A DNA stretch of 64,000 nt from Aquimarina algicola (lineage in GTDB: Bacteria > Bacteroidota > Bacteroidia > Flavobacteriales > Flavobacteriaceae): the NCBI RefSeq assembly GCF_006443095.1, contig NZ_VFWZ01000002.1, positions 248,001 to 312,000 on the forward strand, in the 5' to 3' direction. The notes beneath the pieces were generated by a model, which saw nothing but the letters and a program-made list of their open reading frames with translations, was not told where the DNA came from and ran no database searches. Made by a program: the position numbers and the translations under genes. Positions 1 to 7,011 of the stretch are shown here, piece after piece; positions within the stretch are counted from its first letter, which is position 1, and each line of letters starts with the position of its first letter.

Positions 1-8
1 TAGTATAA

Positions 9-461
9 ATGAAACAAGTGATTTTCTTTTTTGTATGTCTCTTTTTGAACTTTACATTTGATGCCAGTGCACAAACAAAACAAGACTCATTAGATATTAA
101 ACAAGTAGCCTTAGACTATATTGAATCACAACATAATGTCAAACCCGAACAATTTGCACGTGCAGCGCATCCAAGAATGGTAAAAAGAACTTTTTGGACT
201 GACAAAGCAGCAAAAAAAGAATATCTCAGAGAAACATTTGCTGATGCTATGATCCTATTAGCAGAAACATATAATAAAAATGGAGATAAATTTCCTAGCA
301 ACCCTAAAAAAGAAGTAGTGATACTTGATATTTTTGATAAAACAGCTTCTGTAAAACTTATTGCAGATGAATGGATCGATTATATGCATATCATAAAACT
401 TAATGGAAAATGGCAAATCGTAAACGTACTTTGGCAATTTAATGATTCTAAAGACCATTGA
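9..461 (+). CDS. exported NTF2/lumazine-binding-like protein
   Basis: 150 residues. A signal peptide (about residues 1-21, hydrophobic core then ASAQ) predicts export. The mature part begins with a helix (DIKQVALDYIES) and ends with a strand pair around DEWIDYMHIIKLNGKWQIVNVLW. This is the pattern of the Lumazine_bd_2/SnoaL NTF2-like fold that flavobacteria often export. No catalytic residues can be assigned, so the function is unknown; a ligand-binding role is inference from the fold. It stands alone at the left edge, followed by a 165-bp gap before a Crp-like regulator. Confidence 0.75.
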   Translation: MKQVIFFFVCLFLNFTFDASAQTKQDSLDIKQVALDYIESQHNVKPEQFARAAHPRMVKRTFWTDKAAKKEYLRETFADAMILLAETYNKNGDKFPSNPKKEVVILDIFDKTASVKLIADEWIDYMHIIKLNGKWQIVNVLWQFNDSKDH

Positions 462-627
462 AACTAAATTTATTTAACGGGTTAAAATATCTATTTTATC
501 TCATGGTATCGTTGATATAAATCTCTCTTTATAGTCTTAACTCCTATTTTACATGATGTCATCAGTTTCTGATTCTTCTTATCTGTTATAACCTAATATA
601 AATTACATATATGATCTCTTTATAGCA

Positions 628-1260
628 ATGACCACAAAGACTAAAATATCAAAAGCACTTTCTCACCTCAGTCATGATTTGGCCTCAGAAATCATCAAAA
701 ACTCCATAATCAAAGAAATTCCACAAGACACCGAAATATTAAGAGAAGGACAATATGTAAAAGTCATTCCAATCGTAATAGAAGGGTTAATTAAGGTTTT
801 CACACGTTATGAAGGTAAAGAATTATTACTGTACTACATCAAACCTAGTGAAGGCTGTATTATGTCGTTTACAACAAGTCTGAAAAATGAACCTAGTAAT
901 GTTTTTGCGTTGACCGAAGAGAATACCACTGCTTTACTTCTACCTGTGGATAGAGTTCCTAAATGGATAAAACAATTTCCGGATATCAACACCTTATTTT
1001 TTCAACAATATAACTTGAGGTATAACGAATTACTTGATACCATACATCATGTTTTGTTTAATAAGATGGATAAAAGACTGTATGATTATTTAAAAGAAAA
1101 AGTGAGACTGACAAAGAAAAATCCACTAAAAATATCACATCGCCAAATCGCTAATGAACTTGGGACTGCACGAGAAGTAATTAGTAGGGTAATGAAAAAA
1201 CTTGAAAATGAAAATAAAGTAAAACAATATAATAATACTATAGAAATACTGAAGCGGTGA
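628..1260 (+). CDS. Crp/Fnr-family transcriptional regulator
   Basis: 210 residues. The N-terminal half is a cyclic-nucleotide-binding-like beta barrel (ILREGQYVKVIPIVIEGLIKVF, then GKELLLYYIKPSEGCIMS). A long dimerisation helix follows, then a C-terminal winged helix whose recognition helix is seen at SHRQIANELGTAREVISRVMKKL. No four-cysteine Fnr cluster is present, so it is probably not an oxygen-sensing Fe-S Fnr. It is followed by two small membrane-protein genes, a common flavobacterial arrangement that suggests local regulation of them. The effector ligand is unknown. Confidence 0.88.
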   Translation: MTTKTKISKALSHLSHDLASEIIKNSIIKEIPQDTEILREGQYVKVIPIVIEGLIKVFTRYEGKELLLYYIKPSEGCIMSFTTSLKNEPSNVFALTEENTTALLLPVDRVPKWIKQFPDINTLFFQQYNLRYNELLDTIHHVLFNKMDKRLYDYLKEKVRLTKKNPLKISHRQIANELGTAREVISRVMKKLENENKVKQYNNTIEILKR

Positions 1261-1310
1261 CTGTAGTCACTGCACAGAAACATTGTAGTGAGTATTTTTG
1301 GCAAAAAAGA

Positions 1311-1409
1311 ATGAAAAACAACAAAGCAGTAATGTTACTACTCGTTTGTTTAACCTGTATAGGAATGGTTACTGGAGTAGTTGTATTACTTCAATATTTG
1401 TCAAATTAA
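1311..1409 (+). CDS. small single-pass membrane protein
   Basis: A 32-residue ORF read directly from the sequence. It starts MKNNKAV and continues as one uninterrupted hydrophobic segment (VMLLLVCLTCIGMVTGVVVL) ending in QYLSN. It lies 50 bp after the Crp-like gene and 12 bp before the next small membrane protein, so it is probably co-transcribed. Short membrane ORFs are easily missed; its composition and position support it, but there is no homology evidence. Function unknown. Confidence 0.5.
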   Translation: MKNNKAVMLLLVCLTCIGMVTGVVVLLQYLSN

Positions 1410-1421
1410 AAAAACAGTACA

Positions 1422-1628
1422 ATGAAAAAAAACATGGGAAATACCGACCGGATCTTTAGATTAATAATCGCCGTAGTGATTACAATTCTCTATTTTACGG
1501 ATATTATAACAGGACTTTTAGGAATCGTACTCTTGGTACTGTCTGCAATATTTGTCTTAACAAGTTTAATCCGTTTTTGTCCTCTTTACCTTCCATTTGG
1601 ATTAAAAACATGTGCTCCCAAAAAATAA
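1422..1628 (+). CDS. DUF2892 (YgaP-type) transmembrane protein
   Basis: 68 residues. MGNTDRIFRLIIAVVI followed by GLLGIVLLVLSAIFVLTSL and RFCPLYLPFGLKTC matches the YgaP C-terminal transmembrane domain (DUF2892): two membrane segments ending in a CPLY..FG..TC loop. In Bacteroidota this domain often stands alone downstream of Crp-like regulators. In rhodanese-fused relatives it is linked to sulfur or thiocyanate handling; the role of the stand-alone form is not known. Translation may start at the second Met (MGNT). A rho-independent terminator follows. Confidence 0.8.
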   Translation: MKKNMGNTDRIFRLIIAVVITILYFTDIITGLLGIVLLVLSAIFVLTSLIRFCPLYLPFGLKTCAPKK

Positions 1629-1676
1629 AATAAGAAGACAGGTAGCAAAAAATTGATTTCAAAGAACATATCATGA

Positions 1677-1706
1677 GCGTAAAACTTTACTGTTTTACGC
1701 TTTTTT
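1677..1706 (+). terminator. rho-independent terminator
   Basis: The perfect 8-bp stem GCGTAAAA / TTTTACGC with an 8-nt loop is followed by six T. It closes the Crp-DUF2892 transcription unit. Confidence 0.85.
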
Positions 1707-1853
1707 AATGAAATATTTTTGACCTCTTAAAAAATTTGAAACAATAGACTGAAAAACAATATGTTCATTCTATCATTTCTACCAAAAGTAGTGCACTAAT
1801 ATCCTAAACCAACCTCTATTTTTGTACCCCTGTAGAATTAAAAAAAACAAAAA

Positions 1854-2786
1854 ATGAGAAGATTTATAATGATCATAGCTATTTTTCTATCATTTATCTC
1901 TTGCCAAAAAAATAATGACAGAAAAAAACCTGAAGAGACAAAAAAAGATAGCACTATTGTCGTTGTTCCTACAAAAGGTACGCCTTCTGTTAAGACTGAA
2001 AATTATAAAACAAAAGACTTACTAACTAACTTAGAAGTTCTGAGAAACGAACACCAAGAAACTAACCTAATTATTATTGGCGGCGGAAAAAATAAAAAGG
2101 AGGCAGAAGAAATTAAGAACAAATACTTAGCCAAAGTCTCAATGCATTCTCAAATACGAGGTATCCCTACTATAGCATTATCTGATACTATACAAGGTTT
2201 GAATCCAGGGTTTTATATCACAACCATTGGGTGTGTTAATAATAATTTTAAGACTCAAATGATTCTCAGATATATCAATCAATATCTGAAAGGAGCATAC
2301 TCCAGAAAAATAAAATTGAATAAAAATCAATTCAATTCAATAGGTTCAAAAATAGATTTCAAACCTAATAAAAGAGACGATTTAGACATGAAAGACCTTA
2401 TAGGCAGTCACGAAGAATCAGGAGATTGTAGCTTTGAAAATTATCAAACTTTTTGTTTAAGGGTAGAATCAGGGTACCAAAGTGGTATCAGCGAAATAGA
2501 AGAACAATATTATGAAGGAAATTCAAAAGAAATAAAGTATCCACTAGAGCATTATAGTTTTCATGAAGTTTTAGATTATATAGTATCTCATCAAGAAGCG
2601 TTTGCAGTACTATTAGAATATGACAATCTAGAAGATTTAGAAGAAAAAAAATACTCAGAAAATCATGACTATGATCAAATCAGAATATTTGATGACCTGG
2701 AAATAGAAATCGAAGGAAGTCATTATTCTGAACATCTGTATATTGAAGATAAGTATATTATTTATAGTTACGCCAGTGGTGTATAA
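1854..2786 (+). CDS. lipoprotein of unknown function
   Basis: 310 residues. The signal ends in a lipobox (FISC, Cys at about residue 17), followed by a Lys/Asp/Glu-rich linker. Residues about 60-150 contain ETNLIIIGGGKNKKEAEEIKNKY and GFYITTIGCV, loosely like SPOR-type peptidoglycan-binding repeats, but I cannot assign that fold. The C-terminal part is acidic (DNLEDLEEKKYSENHDYD). A TAnnTTTG-like -7 element (TATTTTTG) lies at 1817-1824. A single-gene unit; function not recognised. Confidence 0.7.
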   Translation: MRRFIMIIAIFLSFISCQKNNDRKKPEETKKDSTIVVVPTKGTPSVKTENYKTKDLLTNLEVLRNEHQETNLIIIGGGKNKKEAEEIKNKYLAKVSMHSQIRGIPTIALSDTIQGLNPGFYITTIGCVNNNFKTQMILRYINQYLKGAYSRKIKLNKNQFNSIGSKIDFKPNKRDDLDMKDLIGSHEESGDCSFENYQTFCLRVESGYQSGISEIEEQYYEGNSKEIKYPLEHYSFHEVLDYIVSHQEAFAVLLEYDNLEDLEEKKYSENHDYDQIRIFDDLEIEIEGSHYSEHLYIEDKYIIYSYASGV

Positions 2787-3114
2787 TAAGATATTAGAGA
2801 AAATTCAATTAATGATGTATATATTTTATTTAATCTATTTATAATTTTTTATCCTACACATGTAAAAACAAATTATGCTTAACCATATGTGTCAAATTGG
2901 TATTTTACTTGATAATACAATTTTTATATAACTATCGCTATTCTTCTTACAAGTTTTATCTTTGAAATGGCTTATATGAGTATGCATAAGAAATAAAATG
3001 ATATTGATAATTAATACATTAAACAAATAGAATTGTTAAAATTTAGCCTCAAAACCTTTTATTTCTCATCAAAACAATTTTTATTTGTGTTAACTTTATG
3101 GAAAACCGTAAATT
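2787..3114. other. intergenic, no gene seen
   Basis: 328 bp of AT-rich sequence without a credible ORF, RNA or terminator. It presumably carries the promoter of the epimerase gene, but no clear TTTG-N19-TAnnTTTG match is visible. Confidence 0.5.
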
Positions 3115-4071
3115 ATGAAGGTCTTAATTACTGGTATAGCAGGTTTTATCGGGTCGCATGTTGCAGAAAAACTAAACAGTTTAGGTCATAATGTTATAGG
3201 TATCGATAACTTTTCAGATTATTATAGCGTTTCTCTTAAAAAGAAAAATGCTGAGACATTATCAAATCAAGGAATTAAGGTAATATCACTCGATTTATGT
3301 ATCGATAATATCGCACAGGCACTACCGTCTGATATTGATTATATATTTCATTTTGCAGCACAACCCGGAATTTCTAAACACTCAACTTTTGAAGATTATT
3401 TGACTAATAACATATATGCTACAAAAAATTTATTAAACTATATCCTTAGATATACTATCCCAAAAATGTTTGTCAATATTGGTACATCTTCTATTTATGG
3501 CTTGCATGCCACCTGCGCTGAGCATGAAGATCCCAAACCAATTTCTAATTATGGAGTCACCAAACTGGCTGCAGAACAATTAGTACTTTCAAAAGCTAGA
3601 TTAGGAGAGTTGAAAGCCTGTTCCTTACGCTTGTATTCTGTATATGGTTCTAGAGAACGCCCGGATAAACTTTTTACAAAGCTTATAGATGCAGGAATGC
3701 ATAATAGAAAATTTCCGCTATATGAAGGTAGTCTAAATCATTTAAGGAGTTTTACGCATATCACAGATATTGTAAATGGTATTATAAGTGTTATGGGTAA
3801 AGAAAAAGTTTGTAACAAAGAAGTGTTCAACATTGGTACAGAGGCAGAATATTCAACAAAAGAAGGTATTGAAACTGTAGAGAAGTTATTAAATACCCAT
3901 ATAGATTTCGACATTTTACCTCCAAGATTAGGTGATCAAAAAAGAACTAATGCCAATATCAATAAAGCTAGAAAACTTTTGGGTTACGATCCAAAAATAT
4001 CTTTGGAAGAAGGGCTAAAAGAGCAAATAGCATGGTACAAAAAATCCATTCTTCTATTTAAAAATAGCTAA
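3115..4071 (+). CDS. NAD-dependent epimerase, UDP-glucuronate 4-epimerase-like
   Basis: 318 residues. An extended SDR enzyme: Rossmann nucleotide-binding motif GIAGFIGSH near the N-terminus, an acidic residue after beta2 (GIDNFSDYY), catalytic Ser (GTSSIYG) and the Tyr-x-x-x-Lys pair in NYGVTK. The NFSDYY segment and the overall length resemble UDP-glucuronate/UDP-glucose 4-epimerases of cell-surface polysaccharide synthesis. No glycosyltransferases or other sugar genes are next to it, so the substrate cannot be fixed. The cytosolic sugar-nucleotide role is inferred from the family. Confidence 0.9.
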   Translation: MKVLITGIAGFIGSHVAEKLNSLGHNVIGIDNFSDYYSVSLKKKNAETLSNQGIKVISLDLCIDNIAQALPSDIDYIFHFAAQPGISKHSTFEDYLTNNIYATKNLLNYILRYTIPKMFVNIGTSSIYGLHATCAEHEDPKPISNYGVTKLAAEQLVLSKARLGELKACSLRLYSVYGSRERPDKLFTKLIDAGMHNRKFPLYEGSLNHLRSFTHITDIVNGIISVMGKEKVCNKEVFNIGTEAEYSTKEGIETVEKLLNTHIDFDILPPRLGDQKRTNANINKARKLLGYDPKISLEEGLKEQIAWYKKSILLFKNS

Positions 4072-4210
4072 GAATATTTCTCAGTTGTATCTGTATCGTT
4101 TTTAGGGCCAAAAAAACATCATTACATTAATAAAAAATAATCAAAGGTTCTCTAAGAAATATGTTTCAAAAAGAACCTTTTGAATTGTTCATCTAAGCTT
4201 TGAGATTATA

Positions 4211-4429
4211 CTAGGCCCAAATATCTATACCGTCACCATCTCCTCCGCATCGAGGTGAATTTCTAATAACTGCTGCGCAGTTTTCATAATTACCATTACT
4301 TAATGTTGCGGTAGTTCCAGAACAGGTATATAAGCAAATTGGTAATAAATCTCTTCCTCCTTGTACAGATTTTTGTTGCTTCTTATCTAGTTTTTGCACC
4401 CCATTGACATTCAAAATGTTTTTTAACAT
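4211..4429 (-). CDS. double-glycine-leader peptide, bacteriocin/RiPP-like precursor
   Basis: 72 residues. The leader MLKNILNVNGVQKLDKKQQ ends in a double-glycine site (SVQGG, residues 21-25), as in the Bacteroidota family of small secreted bacteriocin-like precursors exported by C39-peptidase ABC transporters. The mature part of about 47 residues has four cysteines (CLYTC, C in NYENCAA, C in SPRCGG) and an acidic glycine-rich tail. No transporter, maturase or immunity gene is adjacent, so it is an orphan precursor. A role in competition or signalling is inference. Confidence 0.7.
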   Translation of the reverse strand: MLKNILNVNGVQKLDKKQQKSVQGGRDLLPICLYTCSGTTATLSNGNYENCAAVIRNSPRCGGDGDGIDIWA

Positions 4430-5030
4430 GACTTATTTATTTTAAAAAATTAGTATTCCCTCAGTAGTTTTATGACACCTAAGGTTTGTGTCAATTTTAC
4501 AATGCTTCAATTGATATCAGAAAGAAGTAATAATTGTGTTACTAAGATATATAGAGTAACTATACCTTGATGAAAGTTTTTTTAGTTAGCAATCTGTTTT
4601 CCCGAAAACGGGTTTTCAAAACACTAAAAATCAAAACATTAAATACTTCACTAATTCGTTTAACCAATAGTGAAACGGCTTCTCCTGTAAGTAACAAAAC
4701 CTCATGAAGTTATTATTGTAAATGAATATATGCTTTAGAAAATTCTTTTTCCAGAACAAAGCTATGTAGCAACTCTAATTTTCTATAGTTTACTAATGCT
4801 CACCAAAAATAAAATTGAATTAACCTCTAATATTCAGAAAAAATATGAAAATTTTAACTTTTAAAAAATATAAAAGTAATTGTATCTTATGTTATTGTAA
4901 TGCATTTAAAATAAATCATTTAAATGTTTATGACTAATAGAATTAACTGTACTCAAGTAAAAATATTTTATGAGCGATTTAGTATATTAGTCTTAATCAA
5001 ATCAAAAAACAAATCATATTCGTCAAGTTA
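4430..5030. other. intergenic, no gene seen
   Basis: 601 bp without a convincing ORF on either strand. It contains a short inverted repeat (CCCG-AAAA-CGGG, near 4599-4612) flanked by T-runs, which could be a weak terminator for neither obvious gene. It holds the divergent promoters of the double-glycine peptide and the first of the tandem Crp-like genes. Confidence 0.5.
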
Positions 5031-5600
5031 ATGGAAGACATTGTAGCTGAAAAATTAGAATTACTTAAACAGAAAAATGAAGAGGCTTATGATGAATTCA
5101 CTTCGGCTTTTGAAACCGGAGCAAGTAAAAAAGGAGAAGTATTAATCCCTATGAATCAAGTATGTAAAAGGCTTTACATATTAGAATCTGGTTGCGCAAA
5201 ACAATTTAGATACAAAGAAGATGGTACAGAGCATATCACATGGTTTAATTTTGAAGGTGATGTAATGACTGCTTATGCCAGTTTTGTTACTGCAGAACCT
5301 AGTTATGAGGGGGTTCAAATTCTTGAAGATTGTGAATATATACACATATCTAGAGACACATGTTATGCATTAGCAGAAAAATATCATGCTGTAGATACTT
5401 TTTTCAGAGAATTGTTAGAATTATATTACATAGCAGCAGATGAACGCCTATTTTTTTTACAGGCATATTCTGCAAAACAAAAATATGAGTACATGCTTAA
5501 AAATATGCCGCACTTTTTACAAAGAATACCACAAAAAGAACTCTCTTCTTTTTTGGGTATTACAAGAGAAACACTAAGTAGAATAAGACGTTACTCTTGA
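5031..5600 (+). CDS. Crp/Fnr-family regulator, tandem copy 1
   Basis: 189 residues. A cyclic-nucleotide-binding-type barrel (KKGEVLIPMNQVCKRLYILE, SGCAKQF, WFNFEGDVMTAY) is followed by a C-terminal HTH with recognition helix QKELSSFLGITRETLSRIRR. The protein ends immediately after that helix and lacks the second wing of longer Crp proteins. It is highly similar along its whole length to the next gene, so the two are a tandem duplication. No adjacent target operon is evident. Confidence 0.87.
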   Translation: MEDIVAEKLELLKQKNEEAYDEFTSAFETGASKKGEVLIPMNQVCKRLYILESGCAKQFRYKEDGTEHITWFNFEGDVMTAYASFVTAEPSYEGVQILEDCEYIHISRDTCYALAEKYHAVDTFFRELLELYYIAADERLFFLQAYSAKQKYEYMLKNMPHFLQRIPQKELSSFLGITRETLSRIRRYS

Positions 5601-5758
5601 TTGGAGAATTATTTTTTGATCGTTTATACTTGTTTCTTAAAAATTTTGAGAGCATCTTTAAATAGATGTAAACAATTTTCTTGATAACAAAAATATTTTA
5701 TTTCTTTATGCCGTCTTTATAATAACAGTTCTCTTAAAGACCAAAGCACATAAAATTA

Positions 5759-6331
5759 ATGGAAGATAATATTCTACAACAAAAACTAGAATTGCTTAAA
5801 AAGAAAAACGAAAAAGCTTATTTAGAATTTACGTCATCTTTTGAGGTTGGATCAAGTAAAAAAGGAGAATTATTAATTCCTATAGATAAAATTTGCACAA
5901 AACTTTATATACTAAAGTCTGGAGTTGCCAAACAATTTAGGTATAAAGAAGATGGATCAGAATATATCAGTTGGTTTAATTTTGAAGGTGATATGATGAC
6001 TTCTCATATCAGCTTTGTCTCACAAAAACCTAGTATTGAAGGAATAAAAATCATCGAAGATTCTGAATACACCTTTGTACCTCGTGATGTCTGCTATGAA
6101 TTATCAGAAAAATACCATGCCGTAGAAACATTTTTCAGAGAGATTTTAGAAATGTATTCACAAGCCGCAGAAGAAAGACTATATTTTTTACAGGCATTAA
6201 GTGCTAAACAAAAATATGATTATATATTAAAAAACATGCCTCACCTTCTTCAAAGAGTACCACAAAAAGAATTATCTTCTTTTTTAGGCATCACTCGTGA
6301 GACATTAAGCAGAATTCGAAAACATTCTTAG
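5759..6331 (+). CDS. Crp/Fnr-family regulator, tandem copy 2
   Basis: 190 residues. Paralogue of the preceding gene with the same architecture: N-terminal helix, barrel (LYILKSGVAKQFRYKEDGSE, WFNFEGDMMTSH), and a terminal HTH almost identical to copy 1 (QKELSSFLGITRETLSRIR). The recognition helices are nearly the same, so the two may bind the same sites; differences concentrate in the ligand-binding half. It has its own upstream region (158 bp), so independent transcription is likely. Confidence 0.87.
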   Translation: MEDNILQQKLELLKKKNEKAYLEFTSSFEVGSSKKGELLIPIDKICTKLYILKSGVAKQFRYKEDGSEYISWFNFEGDMMTSHISFVSQKPSIEGIKIIEDSEYTFVPRDVCYELSEKYHAVETFFREILEMYSQAAEERLYFLQALSAKQKYDYILKNMPHLLQRVPQKELSSFLGITRETLSRIRKHS

Positions 6332-6509
6332 TCGATTTCTAAAATAGTAATCATTTTTCAATTCTTATCTTAATCACCTAGCAAGATTAACCTCTGCCTT
6401 TATTGACGTTGGTTTTCTTTTTGTCTAATACTTTTTAGATTAAAAAACCGAAAATAAAACAAAGTACTAAAAATCAAACACTTGCATTAATTGACATTTG
6501 TCACACGTA

Positions 6510-6558
6510 TTCCATTTTGATCCCTATAGATTTGTATCAAAAATAAATCAAAATGGAA
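6510..6558. promoter_or_regulatory. 12-bp inverted repeat around promoter and start codon (operator candidate)
   Basis: TTCCATTTTGAT (6510-6521) is perfectly repeated in inverse orientation as ATCAAAATGGAA (6547-6558). The right arm covers the ATG of the wHTH regulator, and a TAnnTTTG -7 box (TAGATTTG, 6527-6534) lies between the arms. The arrangement suits autorepression of the efflux operon by its first gene product. This is inference. Confidence 0.5.
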
Positions 6559-7011
6559 AACCAGTCATATATTCACTTATTTCCACTTCTTATACGAAGA
6601 GAATTTTACCCTCCTGCCATGGGTAAAATATTAAAAGCTTTTTACTCTTCGAACAAAAAATACTTGTCTCTTGAAGAATTAAAAAGTAAAACTCAGTTAA
6701 ATCAAAATGAAATTGAAGAAGTACTAAATAAACTAAAAGTTGTTGGAGAAGTAAAACATGATGCAACAACAATGGCAGAACAAGACTTGTTTTATTTGGA
6801 TACTGAAGGTTGTATAGAAAGCCTACATACTATCATAGAAGAAAATCGAATCCTCATTGAGTTTTTAGAAGAAATTATAGAAACCCGAGACTCATCTAAT
6901 AAAGCTTTAAATCAATTTATAAAAAGCTCTATCGCTTTTAATAGTGAAGTCCTGGACGTTATCGAACGAACATTTAAAGAATATTTTACAAAAAAAGATC
7001 CTAACTCATGA
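6553..7011 (+). CDS. winged-helix regulator of the efflux operon
   Basis: 152 residues. An N-terminal helical winged-helix domain (residues about 20-85: GKILKAFYSSNKKYLSLEELKSK, then NQNEIEEVLNKLKVVGEVKH) resembles GbsR/MarR-type regulators. It is followed by a long amphipathic dimerisation helix (TIIEENRILIEFLEEIIETR). It overlaps the substrate-binding/TolC fusion gene by 4 bp (ATGA), so it is the first gene of a four-gene RND operon and probably its local repressor. It sits over a 12-bp inverted repeat. Confidence 0.72.
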   Translation: MENQSYIHLFPLLIRREFYPPAMGKILKAFYSSNKKYLSLEELKSKTQLNQNEIEEVLNKLKVVGEVKHDATTMAEQDLFYLDTEGCIESLHTIIEENRILIEFLEEIIETRDSSNKALNQFIKSSIAFNSEVLDVIERTFKEYFTKKDPNS

